Shown here piece after piece: positions 7,628 through 16,428 of a DNA stretch of 64,000 bases. The stretch spans positions 5,834-69,833 of the forward strand of contig JBGSTC010000026.1 in assembly GCA_041736705.1 (NCBI GenBank), read 5' to 3'. Numbering within the stretch: the stretch's first letter is position 1; every line of letters begins with the position of its first letter. The notes below the pieces were generated by a model, which was not told the DNA's origin, did not search any database, and saw only the letters and a list, made by a program, of their open reading frames with translations. This DNA comes from GWE2-51-13 sp041736705. Lineage in GTDB: Bacteria; Bacillota_I; Bacilli_A; Erysipelotrichales; Erysipelotrichaceae. Both the position numbers and the translations under genes were made by a program.

Positions 7628-8648
7628 ATAGGTTCTCCATCAGGTTTTCCGTCGCTTCTTTGTATCGGTTGATCAGTTTATCGCACCAAACATCGAAAGC
7701 GGCGTCTTCCTGTTTCAATTCGGGATGTTCTTCCATGTAATCGAGGTAGAGTTTCAACCCTGCCTGAATGTCGATCTTACAGGTAAAGTCAGGAAACATT
7801 TCTTTGATCTTGCGTGTATCGTAGAGGCAGGAGAAATGCTTGTCCCCTTGGATCGAGGTCAATAAGTCATAGGCTGTGGATTTCGCCAGGATGTCGCTGG
7901 GGATATAGACTGGTCGATATTCGACCTTGAGAAGTTTGGCCAATTCCAGGTAGATGTCATCCCAGGTATGGGCGTTGTCGCACATGATCTGGTAGGTTTG
8001 TCCGATGGTTTTGCGATTGGCGACCAATCCCACAAAGCCTTTCGCGAAATCTTGCGCATGGGTGCTGACCCAGACGGATTGGCCTTCCCCGTGGATGATG
8101 ACTTCCTTGCCTTTTTGCATGCGGTCGATCACCGACCAACAGGTTTTCCCTTTGATGCTTACGGGAATCCGGTCTTCCCCATAGGTTTGGGATGGACGGA
8201 CGATCGTCACCGGGAAACCCTCGTTTTGATAGGCCTCGAGAAAGACTTTCTCGCAGGCTTCTTTGTTTCGCCCGTACTCGCTATACTCATTCCCTTGCGG
8301 GGAAGTCTCGCTTAATAACAAATGTCCTTCATGGTTCAGTGTCGCGACCGTGCTGATGAAGATGAATTGATCGGTCTTCTTGCGGAAGAGCTCGATGTTT
8401 TGTCTTGCCTGGTCCGGTGTGAAGAGGACGAAGTTGATGACGCTGTCGAACCGATGGTTTTGGATCGCCGCCTCGACCTGGTCTTTTTGGTTGATGTCCG
8501 CGATCAACACGGAAACGTTCTGAGGAAGCTGGTCGTTCTTTCTTCCCCGGTTCATCACATACACATCGCATAAGGGATCCTGGGCGAAATGACGGGTGAT
8601 CCAGGAAGAGATCGTCCCCGTACCGCCGATGATCAATATTTTTTTCAT
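7626..8648 (-). CDS. NAD-dependent epimerase/dehydratase (extended SDR family)
   Basis: A 340-residue protein with an N-terminal Rossmann fold: MKKILIIGGTGTISSWI contains the GxxGxxS/G dinucleotide-binding motif. The family's catalytic YxxxK appears as YGRNK near residue 145, preceded by the FISTVAT serine/threonine region. Residues 155-162 (IVRPSQTY) fit the epimerase subgroup. The closest general type is the NAD-dependent epimerase/dehydratase group acting on nucleotide sugars, but the substrate is unknown. It stands alone, between the heliorhodopsin terminator and a two-component operon. Confidence 0.85.
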   Translation of the reverse strand: MKKILIIGGTGTISSWITRHFAQDPLCDVYVMNRGRKNDQLPQNVSVLIADINQKDQVEAAIQNHRFDSVINFVLFTPDQARQNIELFRKKTDQFIFISTVATLNHEGHLLLSETSPQGNEYSEYGRNKEACEKVFLEAYQNEGFPVTIVRPSQTYGEDRIPVSIKGKTCWSVIDRMQKGKEVIIHGEGQSVWVSTHAQDFAKGFVGLVANRKTIGQTYQIMCDNAHTWDDIYLELAKLLKVEYRPVYIPSDILAKSTAYDLLTSIQGDKHFSCLYDTRKIKEMFPDFTCKIDIQAGLKLYLDYMEEHPELKQEDAAFDVWCDKLINRYKEATENLMENL

Positions 8649-8691
8649 GTCTGTACCTCGCTACTTCTACTTTACCAAATTTCCGTCGCGA

Positions 8692-10185
8692 TTACTTGAT
8701 TTCGCCCGAATTCGTCGGCAGATCGTCGGTTGAGCGGTAGGCATCCTTGAAGGTGACGGTGATCCACGTTCCGACGCCGTAGCGGCTATTGATTTCGAAT
8801 TTCCCGTCATGTTTCTCCACGATCGATTTCGCGATCGACAAGCCCAGTCCCGTCCCTTTCGCCTTGATGTCCTTCGTCGTATCCCCGCGATAGAACCGGT
8901 CGAAGACATGCTGGATCGTTTCTTCCTTCATCCCGACCCCGTTGTCCTGCACCATGATGGAGACATCTTGGTTTTCATGCGACACTTTGATCCGGATGAC
9001 TTCGTCGGTAGCGGAATATTTACTCGCATTGTCCAATAAAATGCGCAGTACTTGTTTGATCAGTTGTTTGTCGGCGAACATCCCGGTAGGCTGGGTCGGT
9101 GTGAACACATAAGGATGGGTCGAATCGATCAGACGGGCTTCTTTCACGACACCTTGGATCAGTTGGTCGACATCGAACACCTCTTTCTGAAGCAATAAGG
9201 TATCGCTGTCCCCACGGGCTAGAAACAACAGTTGTTCAATCAGGTTCTTCATGTGCTGCGATTCGTCTTTGATGGCATCGATGGCTTCCTGTGCCGTCTT
9301 CGGGTCGTCCTTCCCCCAACGGTCCAACAAGTTCGCATACCCTTGGATGATCGCGATCGGCGTCCTGAGTTCATGCGAGGCATCGGAAACGAAGCGTGTC
9401 TGCGATTGATAGGCATCTTTCATGCGGATCAACAGATCGTTGATCGCATTGGTCAAAGCATCGAGTTCTTTCTGTTGATTTTGGACCAACACCGGTTTAT
9501 CGAGTTGGGTGACATCCAGTTGCTTCAACACCCCCGCAAAGCCTTCGATCTCCGAACTCCGTTTCGCCAACGATACGTTCGACAATTCGTTTTGAAGCTT
9601 CACCGCCGAATCCGTCAACTGGGCTAACGGTTGCAAGGCATCGTTCACTAAACCGAAGTTCGAAACGATCCGGATCAAAAGAAAGAGGAATTGAATCCCG
9701 AAAAGGATCGCCAGAATCTGCAGAAGTTGGATGATGTTGGATTGAAGAGGATAGCGTATGAGAAGGTTGGAATTGCGGTAGGGGACAAGAAGCTGATATT
9801 CGCTCGTCATCACCCGCGTGATCCAATTGGGTTCCGTCTTCGGAATGAACCAAGTGCGCTCCGCGTTTTCGATCGGCAACATCCAGGCAAGCAAAGGACT
9901 CTCCTGCGGGTCTTCCGAACCGTCCACGATCAAAAAGGAATACCCAAGGATTTGGGTCCCTTCATCGATTTCACTTGAGACCGCTGGATTTCTCAATAAC
10001 GCTTCCGCATTCTGCTCGATCTTGACGGTCTGATACGAAACGATCAGACTGAACATCAGGAGTTGCGAAAGGAAAATGAAACTCAGGTTTTGCGAAAACA
10101 TCGCCAGGTTCATCTTCAACGCCAGCGATTTTTTCGTCGGATTCTGTCTGACCCGATTCTGTGTCTTACTCATCTTTGATGACAT
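8692..10185 (-). CDS. Membrane sensor histidine kinase
   Basis: A 497-residue kinase. Two membrane helices (about 26-50 and 150-174) flank an extracellular sensor region of about 100 residues. A HAMP-like linker follows, then the HisKA domain with His271 in SDASHELRTPIAIIQGY, and the ATPase domain with N box LLDNASKYS, G1 DNGVGMKEE, F box FDRFYRGD and G2 GTGLGLSIAKS. Its start overlaps the response regulator gene by 20 bases, so they form a pair. The stimulus is unknown; the operon partner DUF4342 protein suggests envelope stress, as inference only. Confidence 0.93.
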   Translation of the reverse strand: MSSKMSKTQNRVRQNPTKKSLALKMNLAMFSQNLSFIFLSQLLMFSLIVSYQTVKIEQNAEALLRNPAVSSEIDEGTQILGYSFLIVDGSEDPQESPLLAWMLPIENAERTWFIPKTEPNWITRVMTSEYQLLVPYRNSNLLIRYPLQSNIIQLLQILAILFGIQFLFLLIRIVSNFGLVNDALQPLAQLTDSAVKLQNELSNVSLAKRSSEIEGFAGVLKQLDVTQLDKPVLVQNQQKELDALTNAINDLLIRMKDAYQSQTRFVSDASHELRTPIAIIQGYANLLDRWGKDDPKTAQEAIDAIKDESQHMKNLIEQLLFLARGDSDTLLLQKEVFDVDQLIQGVVKEARLIDSTHPYVFTPTQPTGMFADKQLIKQVLRILLDNASKYSATDEVIRIKVSHENQDVSIMVQDNGVGMKEETIQHVFDRFYRGDTTKDIKAKGTGLGLSIAKSIVEKHDGKFEINSRYGVGTWITVTFKDAYRSTDDLPTNSGEIK

Positions 10186-10840
10186 AGCCGACCCCGCGAA
10201 CCGTATGGATCACGCTCATGTCCTCATCCTCGATCTTCACCCGTAAATGTCGGATATACACGTCGACCGCGTTGGTCGTCCCGTCGTAACTGTAGCCCCA
10301 CACCCGCTCCAACAGGTTTTCCCGGGTACAGACCTTGTTTTTGTTTTGGAGGAGGATGGTCAAGAGATCGAATTCTTTCTTCGTGAGTTCGATTTCCTTC
10401 CCCCTCAGCGTCGCCTTGTATTTCTCCACGTCCACGATTAAGTCGTTGTGTGTCAATAAGGAGACCTGCGTCCGGTTTTGTTTGCGTAGCGCCATCCGTA
10501 TGCGTGCCAGGAGTTCTTCGATCGCGAAAGGCTTGGTGATGTAATCGTCCGCCCCGGAATCCAAGCCCATGACTTTGTCGATGACATCGTCTTTCGCCGT
10601 CAACAGGATGACCGCGACGGAAGAGAACAACCTTAATCGACGCAAGACTTCGAATCCGTTGATCGACGGAAGCATGATGTCGAGTAGAACCAAGTCGAAA
10701 GGACGGGTCTTGAGTAACTCAAGCCCGTCCCTTCCGTCAGCCGCGAGTTCGACCTCGTAGCCTTCGTGATTTAATTCAAGCTGGATAAAGCGAGCGATTT
10801 TCGATTCATCCTCAATGATTAGAATTCTTTCCATTGGCAT
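10166..10840 (-). CDS. OmpR/PhoB-family response regulator
   Basis: Receiver domain with the acidic pair in ILIIEDE and the phosphoacceptor Asp in LVLLDIMLP (residue 52 if counted from the ATG at 10834), followed by the conserved LLTAKDD and DYITKPF stretches. The C-terminal winged helix includes ELTKKEFDLLTILL and the AVDVYIRHLRVKI recognition helix. Several ATGs are close together; AAAGGA best fits the one at 10840, although 10834 and 10846 are possible. It overlaps both neighbours, upstream DUF4342 and downstream kinase, so the three are one operon. Confidence 0.94.
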   Translation of the reverse strand: MPMERILIIEDESKIARFIQLELNHEGYEVELAADGRDGLELLKTRPFDLVLLDIMLPSINGFEVLRRLRLFSSVAVILLTAKDDVIDKVMGLDSGADDYITKPFAIEELLARIRMALRKQNRTQVSLLTHNDLIVDVEKYKATLRGKEIELTKKEFDLLTILLQNKNKVCTRENLLERVWGYSYDGTTNAVDVYIRHLRVKIEDEDMSVIHTVRGVGYVIKDE

Positions 10841-11363
10841 CATCATCCTTTTTCGACCATTCGTCGAAGGTATTCACGACGGCGTCTTTCGCCTTGATCG
10901 TCGCTTCGCTGGCCATCTGCACCGCATCGTTCACTTTCGTCTTCTCCAGGTCCGGTCCGCTAAAACGGTAGCCGTATCCGAAGAAGAGACTGATGATCAA
11001 TAAGGGTACGGTCACCCAGAAGACAAACAGAACCAGAATGATGAAGACAAGGACCGGCAGCGCCAGGACCACTTTCTTGTTGCGTACGACTTCGAGTTTA
11101 TTGATGGTTCCGCGATGGACCCAACGCTTCACCCATTCGACGAACTGGTCCAGGGAATCGCTGTTGCTTTCTTCCCGTTGCTCTCTCTCTTCTTGGCGGT
11201 TCTGACTCGCATTGGTCGATTGCTTCGTTTCCCCTCTGCGCTTCTCGATGTTGATGATGGCTTCCAATACATTCCCTTCCGTGACTTCCAGAGCTTCTTT
11301 GGCTTCTTGGTACGTGACTCCGGTATGTTTGACTACTTTTTCTACTTGTTCGATGGTAATCAT
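10812..11363 (-). CDS. DUF4342 domain membrane protein
   Basis: A 183-residue protein. Residues 1-42 form a UBA-like helical domain (VEKVVKHTGVTYQEAKEALE), followed by a charged, glutamine/glutamate-rich linker. DUF4342 follows, with hydrophobic helices around 98-130 and a tail beginning YGYRFSGPDLEK. The gene is first in an operon with a response regulator and kinase and overlaps the former. Members of this family often sit beside envelope-stress two-component systems; a regulatory or sensing role is inferred. Confidence 0.8.
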   Translation of the reverse strand: MITIEQVEKVVKHTGVTYQEAKEALEVTEGNVLEAIINIEKRRGETKQSTNASQNRQEEREQREESNSDSLDQFVEWVKRWVHRGTINKLEVVRNKKVVLALPVLVFIILVLFVFWVTVPLLIISLFFGYGYRFSGPDLEKTKVNDAVQMASEATIKAKDAVVNTFDEWSKKDDDANGKNSNH

Positions 11364-11518
11364 GATTTCACCCTTTCCTTGGTTGATGCTATGATAACAA
11401 GTGAAGATGTAAATCCTCGTTCGGGTAGATTAAAAATGGATTAAAAACATGCTTTCTCTTTCTATTTTAGTGGATATCGTTTCAATTGTATAGAACTATG
11501 GAAAAGGAGACATGAAAG

Positions 11519-11995
11519 ATGAACACAAAGCAAGTCAAACTGATCGAAGACTTCCTGATGAATCAGGACGAATCCGATCGTGCACTCTATCGGCCGATCA
11601 TCGACATGCTTACCCGTTTAGGGTATACACCCAAACGGACCGCATCGGCGACCTTCGGGTTGGATTTTCGTCATCCCGTATTGAACCAAACCATCGCCAA
11701 GTTCTACCCCCATGATTTCCGTTTGAAATATTTCGCTTCGCCTGACTATTCCGAGAAATTCCACACCTCCGTCAAGAATGTGATTGAAGAGTTCCATGGA
11801 AAGTATACGGGATGCTACGGCTGCGGAAGATGCGTCGAGGAATTGTTGGGATATACCTATGTCTATGAAGACGGAAGAAAAGTGTTCCGTTGCGGAAGAG
11901 AACTCAACACCATCCCAAACGCCTCGATCGAAGATCTGGACGAAATCATGCGCTTGATTCAAACCCAACACGACTTTTTTCTACGAGTCCGATAA
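11519..11995 (+). CDS. Unknown 158-residue protein with CxxCxxC cluster
   Basis: I do not recognise this protein. It has no signal peptide or membrane helix. The most distinctive part is TGCYGCGRCVEELLGYTY (about residues 96-113), and another cysteine in FRCGREL (about 122-128). Four cysteines in this arrangement could bind zinc or an iron-sulfur cluster. The start is supported by AAGGAG with a second candidate ATG in another frame just before it; the frame given is open to the terminator. It is monocistronic and convergent with rpoE. Confidence 0.7.
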   Translation: MNTKQVKLIEDFLMNQDESDRALYRPIIDMLTRLGYTPKRTASATFGLDFRHPVLNQTIAKFYPHDFRLKYFASPDYSEKFHTSVKNVIEEFHGKYTGCYGCGRCVEELLGYTYVYEDGRKVFRCGRELNTIPNASIEDLDEIMRLIQTQHDFFLRVR

Positions 11996-12013
11996 AAAAG
12001 CCGGTTTCCCGGC
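11994..12013 (-). terminator. Terminator after rpoE (shared with the convergent gene)
   Basis: Stem GCCGG/CCGGC, four-base loop, with six T following on the minus strand. It lies between the stops of two convergent genes. Confidence 0.8.
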
Positions 12014-12015
12014 AA

Positions 12016-12384
12016 TTAGAATTCTTCTTCAGGTACTGGTTCTTCGCGGAAGGGCTTATCGAACTCTTCTTCCGTGTCGTCGAAGACGGAGGCCATCAAG
12101 TCATCTTCCTTGATCAGTTCTTCCTCGATGATGATGGAATCGGTGTCGATATGCGTTTCGTTGTAGGTGCGACGGGAACGTAAATCCCAAATCCCGCCGG
12201 CTAACGGTGCGAAGCGGACATCCAAGGTCATCGCCGAGAAGAACTGGGCGATTTTATTTTCGGCTTGGGAAGTCGTGAACCCGAAGGAAGTGCAGACTTT
12301 GCCCCATAATTCAACAAAGGTCATTTCTTTTCCTTGGGTCTGTAGGATGTCGAATGCGACATCGGTCATGGATCGATTGCTCAT
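12016..12384 (-). CDS. rpoE: RNA polymerase delta subunit
   Basis: A 122-residue protein with the delta-subunit N-terminal HARE-HTH-like domain (MTDVAFDILQTQGKEMTFVELW, residues 6-27; AGGIWDLRSRRTY near 62-74) and a strongly acidic C-terminal tail rich in Asp and Glu. Delta is specific to Bacillota and relatives and raises RNA polymerase recycling and promoter selectivity. The tail is shorter than in Bacillus subtilis. It follows argS by 13 bases and precedes a terminator, so it is the last gene of the DUF1934-argS-rpoE operon. Confidence 0.95.
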   Translation of the reverse strand: MSNRSMTDVAFDILQTQGKEMTFVELWGKVCTSFGFTTSQAENKIAQFFSAMTLDVRFAPLAGGIWDLRSRRTYNETHIDTDSIIIEEELIKEDDLMASVFDDTEEEFDKPFREEPVPEEEF

Positions 12385-12397
12385 GGTGTTCCTCCTG

Positions 12398-14041
12398 CTA
12401 CATTTTTTCCGGTGCGCTAACCCCGATCAGGGTCAAGGCATTGCGTAAGGTGTACTGGGTGGCTTTCACCAATCCCAGTCGTTGGGCGCTCAATGCGCCG
12501 TCTTCCAGATTCAAGACCTGGCATTCGTTGTAGAACCCGTGGAACGCGGCGGCCAGCTTCTGGATATAGTTGCATACTTTGTGGGGTTGGCGCGTCAAGG
12601 CCGCGTCTTTGATCATCTGGGGGAAGTCGATCATGATCTTGCAGAGTTCGATTTCCTTGGGATGGGTGATTCGCTCAAACGTATCCGCGACGTCCATATT
12701 GGCGTTGCGTTGGATGGAACACATCCGCGCATGGGCGTATTGGGCGTAATAGACCGGGTTTTCATTGGATTGCTTGCTTGCCATATCCAAGTCCAGATCC
12801 ATGTGGGTATCCCCTGCCCGGCTGACGAAATAATAACGGACGGCATCGACGCCGGCGGCTTCGGTCAGATCCTTGAGGGAGACCGCTTTCCCCGTACGCT
12901 TGCTCATCTTGAATTCTTCGCCGTCCTTGATCATCCGTGCCATCTGGATGATATCCACATCCAGATCGCCCGCGGGATAACCCAAGGCTTGGATGGCGGC
13001 TTTCAACCGCGCGATATAGCCGTGATGATCCGCCCCCAACAAGTCGATGAGGACGTCGTAGCCCCGGTCTTTCTTGTTGAGATGGTAGGCGATGTCCGGC
13101 ATCAAATAGGTGTATAATCCGTTGCCACGAACCAACACACGGTCTTTATCGTCACCGAAATCGGTGGTTTTCAACCATGTGGCTTCTTCGTGTACGTAAG
13201 TATGGCCTTGTTCGATCAGTTTTGTCAATGCTTTTTCGACCAAACCACGATCATAGATGGATTGTTCGGAAGTCCAGACGTCGAATTCGACGTTGAACGC
13301 CAATAAATCTTCACGCAGCTTCTTGGTTTCTTCCCTTAACCCAAACGAACGGAAGATCGGTAAACTCTCTTCTTTGTCCGCGTTCACGTAGATGTCGCCG
13401 ACTTCGTTGGCGAGTGTCTGTGCGATCTCGATCAGGTCTTTCCCGTGATATCCGTCTTCAGGCACGACGGCTTCGACACCATAGTGTTGGAGATAGCGCG
13501 CCTGCAGGGATTTCGCCATGTTGTTGATCTGGTTCCCCGCGTCGTTGATGTAGTATTCGCGCGTGACGTCATAGCCCGCGGCTTTCATGATGCGTGTCAG
13601 CGAATCCCCGATGGAAGCCCCTCTCGCATGACCCGGATGCAGATCACCAGTCGGATTGGCGGAAACATATTCCACGTTCCATTTGCGTTTGTCGCTGGAC
13701 TCGGTGTTCCCGTAGTTCGTATCTTCACTGAGTACTTTCTTGATGACTTCGGATAGACTGCCGGCTTCCATGAAAAAATTGATGAATCCCGGTCCGGCGA
13801 TTTCCGCCTGGCGGATCCCGCCTTCTTTCGTATCGATCTCTTGTAGAATCGTCTGTGCGACGTTTCTTGGGTTTTGCTTCAATACTTTCGCCAAGCGCAT
13901 GGCCACGTTGGATGCATAATCCCCGTGTTCCTTCGATTTCGGCTCCTCGACGACGATTTCCTCGAGGTCGATGGTTGTGTCAAACGCCTTCTTCACGGCG
14001 TTTTGTATGGCTTGTTTTAAGGCTGTTTCGATTAAATTCAT
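12398..14041 (-). CDS. argS: Arginyl-tRNA synthetase
   Basis: A 547-residue class I synthetase charging tRNA-Arg. The N-terminal ArgS-specific domain is followed by VSANPTGDLHPGHARGASIG, the HIGH-type signature (as HPGH), and the KMSKRTGKAVSL loop, then the DALR anticodon-binding domain at the C-terminus (AARF-like YTLRNALTLIGV end). The start at 14041 is chosen because GGAGG lies 7 bases upstream and the ATG overlaps the DUF1934 stop (ATGA). An in-frame ATG seven codons earlier has no such site. Confidence 0.97.
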   Translation of the reverse strand: MNLIETALKQAIQNAVKKAFDTTIDLEEIVVEEPKSKEHGDYASNVAMRLAKVLKQNPRNVAQTILQEIDTKEGGIRQAEIAGPGFINFFMEAGSLSEVIKKVLSEDTNYGNTESSDKRKWNVEYVSANPTGDLHPGHARGASIGDSLTRIMKAAGYDVTREYYINDAGNQINNMAKSLQARYLQHYGVEAVVPEDGYHGKDLIEIAQTLANEVGDIYVNADKEESLPIFRSFGLREETKKLREDLLAFNVEFDVWTSEQSIYDRGLVEKALTKLIEQGHTYVHEEATWLKTTDFGDDKDRVLVRGNGLYTYLMPDIAYHLNKKDRGYDVLIDLLGADHHGYIARLKAAIQALGYPAGDLDVDIIQMARMIKDGEEFKMSKRTGKAVSLKDLTEAAGVDAVRYYFVSRAGDTHMDLDLDMASKQSNENPVYYAQYAHARMCSIQRNANMDVADTFERITHPKEIELCKIMIDFPQMIKDAALTRQPHKVCNYIQKLAAAFHGFYNECQVLNLEDGALSAQRLGLVKATQYTLRNALTLIGVSAPEKM

Positions 14042-14436
14042 TCGGTTTCCTCCATTGTCCACTCGCTGACATACGCTCCGACAAGCTCATCCCCCTGGTT
14101 GAGCCGATACATCCATCGAAGACGCGAAGAAGTGATTCGCAACTGTTCCGTCAGGATGTCCAGTGAAATCACGCCGTAGGTCGTGGATAAACTTCCAGTC
14201 TGTTTCTTAGCGGGGTTAAACGTCAACGTCGTCAAAGCTTCTCCGGTGCGCTTCAAGACCAAATGGTCTAAATACACTTCCAGAAGAACTTCCGTCGTCT
14301 TGGATTCGTTATACGTGAGCGAATACATCGCTTCGTTTTTCACGCGCAATGCCTTCCCTTGATAGATGATTTGGGCGACTCCGGTTTCGAGTTCGGTTTG
14401 TTTGACAGTCAAATCGATTCTACGTACCTCGTTCAT
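14038..14436 (-). CDS. DUF1934 domain protein (YwiB-like)
   Basis: A 132-residue beta-barrel-type protein of the DUF1934/YwiB family, found upstream of argS in many Bacillota. Features include YQGKALRVKNEAMYSLTY and the conserved C-terminal LRWMYRLNQGD. The start at 14436 is fixed by GGGTGG and by the promoter at 14459-14486; an ATG 35 codons further upstream would lie before that promoter. It is coupled to argS by an ATGA overlap. Function unknown; a calycin-like ligand-binding fold is known for the family. Confidence 0.88.
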   Translation of the reverse strand: MNEVRRIDLTVKQTELETGVAQIIYQGKALRVKNEAMYSLTYNESKTTEVLLEVYLDHLVLKRTGEALTTLTFNPAKKQTGSLSTTYGVISLDILTEQLRITSSRLRWMYRLNQGDELVGAYVSEWTMEETE

Positions 14437-14458
14437 GTTTCCACCCTTTTTCTCTTGA

Positions 14459-14486
14459 ATTATATGCAATGACAGTGAGTTGTCAA
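14459..14486 (-). promoter_or_regulatory. Promoter of the DUF1934-argS-rpoE operon
   Basis: A consensus -35 TTGACA (14486-14481), 16-base spacer and -10 TATAAT (14464-14459) on the minus strand. The start point would fall about 16 bases before the DUF1934 ATG, giving a very short leader. The gap 14437-14819 also holds two hairpins listed below and no gene. Confidence 0.85.
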
Positions 14487-14608
14487 GGGATAAACAAAAA
14501 ATTCTCAAATGTCCTTGTTTGCAAAAGTAAAATCCACTCATCGATGGTTAAAAGTGTCGTTATCGTATCTCGTTGGTGAACTTCGGATCGGTGCTTGATT
14601 TGCATCAT

Positions 14609-14636
14609 GAAAAAAGACTCAAGTGCCGAGTCTTTA
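14609..14636 (-). terminator. Terminator, minus strand, after the DUF2130 gene
   Basis: Stem AAAGACTC/GAGTCTTT with a 7-base loop and a run of T on the minus strand. It lies about 185 bases after the DUF2130 stop and upstream of the argS operon promoter. Confidence 0.75.
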
Positions 14637-14693
14637 TCGATAATTCAAACAATCAAGATGATAATTCATTTTACTTATTTTAAGTTCTACGAA

Positions 14694-14736
14694 TTAGGGA
14701 ACTTTTCTGTCTAGAAAAGCATGGTTTGTTCCCTAA
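14694..14736. repeat. Compound hairpin between the DUF2130 gene and its terminator
   Basis: Outer arms TTAGGGAAC and GTTCCCTAA enclose an inner hairpin TTTTCT-GTCT-AGAAAA. It would lie in the 3' untranslated region of the DUF2130 transcript and might stabilise or end it; no T run follows directly on the minus strand beyond two bases. Confidence 0.45.
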
Positions 14737-14819
14737 AACCTATCCTCGCAAACAAATTTAATCATGAATTCAAGTACTCCTTGATTCAACCTGAACTCAG
14801 ATATGCTTATCAATAATAC

Positions 14820-16319
14820 CTAGTCTTCATCCACATGCGTAGCCAGTGCATCGAACTTCGCTTTCATCGTCGGATTCTTCCGTGTCAATTTCTTGATCGT
14901 CAGATCCTCGGCTTTATTATTGGCGAGTCTTAAATTATCTTCGGAGGACAACAACTCATCCTTTGTCTTCTGAAGGGCTCGGATCGCCTTATCGATTTCA
15001 TCCACCGCAGTCTTGAATTTGCGGCTTGCAAGGTCGTAGTTACGCGCAAACCCTACTTTGAAATTGTTCAGGTCTTCTTCGAAGTTCGTGATATCCAAGT
15101 TCTGTTCGCGCATCAAACTCAACTCTTGTTTATACTTTAGAGAATTCATCGCAGCGTTACGCAACAATGTGATGATCGGGATGAAGAATTGCGGCCGGAT
15201 CACATACATCTTTGCATATTCGTGCGACACATCCACGATACCGCTATTGTAGAGTTCATTGTCCGCTTCAAGTAAGGAAACCAGGATGGCATATTCGCAC
15301 TTCTTTTCCGTCCGGTCTTTATCCAACTCTTTGAAGAAGTGTTCGTTTTTCTTTTTCGTCGCAGTCACGTCGCCTTCATTCTTCATTTCGAACATGATGG
15401 AGATGATTTCGTTTTTATATTCATCGTACTCACGATAGATATAGTCGCCTTTGCTTCCGGTTTGAATATCGTTGTCTTTTGTGAAGATGGCATTCTTAAA
15501 GGATGTTGCACGGATCTTGTTGAACTCGATCTCGCAGTGTTGTTCCAAGGATTCACCGAGTAATTTCGTGGACTGTCTGGTTTTGAAGTCCTTATAGAAA
15601 GCAATGACTTCATCTTTTGTCGATAGCTCTTTACGATGGCTTTCTTTAATGGTGCTAAACTCGATTTCCTTCTGTGTCGCCAACAAATCCAAGCGCGAAC
15701 CCAACTCCGCTACGACTTTTTCTTTCTCCGAGAGGATTTGGGATACTTCCAGTTCTTTCGTGCTTTCGACCGTCTTCAAGGACAACTTCAACGCATTGAT
15801 CTCTTCATTGAGTTTCATTGTCGTCTCCATCATCTTCTTCTCGGTTTCCTGCTTAATGAGTTCTTTTTGCTGGTCGAAACTATTCAGTTGAATCTTTAGT
15901 TCATTCAACTCTTTTTCTTTGAGTGTCAGCGCTTTCTGAGCTTCGATCTCTTTGTCTTTTTGAATCGAAATCGCCTTTGCTTCAAGTTCTTTAATGAAGT
16001 CTTCTTGCTTTCTAAGCTTCGCATTCATTTCATTCTCGACTTGATTCAACGCAAGCTGCTTATCCTGCCGACTTGCTTCCATTTTGGACTTCAATTCGAA
16101 AAGTTCTTTCTCCTTTTGAGCGAACTGAAAATCATACGTGTTTTTTGTCTTTTGTTCCATCAATGCAATTTCCGAGGCTTGTTGCTTCTTGAAAAGCTCC
16201 AATTTCTCGTGGACTTCGGTATCGAATTCCCTCGTTTTTACTTGATTGAGTATATCCGCATAACTCGCCTCGTCGATCGTAAACTCTTTCCCGCAATGCG
16301 GGCATTTGATCTCATGCAT
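14820..16319 (-). CDS. DUF2130 domain protein (coiled coil with nuclease-like domain)
   Basis: A 499-residue protein. It starts with a zinc-finger-like HEIKCPHCGKEF, continues with a long coiled coil (about 25-235) rich in K, E and Q, and ends with the DUF2130 domain. In that domain GDYIYREYDEYKNEI followed by MFEMKNEGD resembles the acidic-plus-ExK core of restriction-type nucleases such as RmuC. Family members are thought to be DNA-associated, but activity is unproven. The gene stands alone, is somewhat more A+T-rich than its neighbours, and is uneven in the phylum, so acquisition by transfer is possible. Confidence 0.85.
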   Translation of the reverse strand: MHEIKCPHCGKEFTIDEASYADILNQVKTREFDTEVHEKLELFKKQQASEIALMEQKTKNTYDFQFAQKEKELFELKSKMEASRQDKQLALNQVENEMNAKLRKQEDFIKELEAKAISIQKDKEIEAQKALTLKEKELNELKIQLNSFDQQKELIKQETEKKMMETTMKLNEEINALKLSLKTVESTKELEVSQILSEKEKVVAELGSRLDLLATQKEIEFSTIKESHRKELSTKDEVIAFYKDFKTRQSTKLLGESLEQHCEIEFNKIRATSFKNAIFTKDNDIQTGSKGDYIYREYDEYKNEIISIMFEMKNEGDVTATKKKNEHFFKELDKDRTEKKCEYAILVSLLEADNELYNSGIVDVSHEYAKMYVIRPQFFIPIITLLRNAAMNSLKYKQELSLMREQNLDITNFEEDLNNFKVGFARNYDLASRKFKTAVDEIDKAIRALQKTKDELLSSEDNLRLANNKAEDLTIKKLTRKNPTMKAKFDALATHVDED

Positions 16320-16404
16320 GATCTGTTCCTCCCCTTTGTTTTTGTGGTGCTTTATAATGCATTATCCGGTATGTCTTTAAGGATTTATGCCATGGACACT
16401 CATC

Positions 16405-16428
16405 TAAAAAAGCCGTTGGTTAACGGCT
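16405..16428 (-). terminator. Terminator overlapping the pepP stop codon
   Basis: Stem AGCCGTT/AACGGCT with loop GGT-like centre, six T after it on the minus strand. The TAA stop of pepP lies within the stem. Confidence 0.85.
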
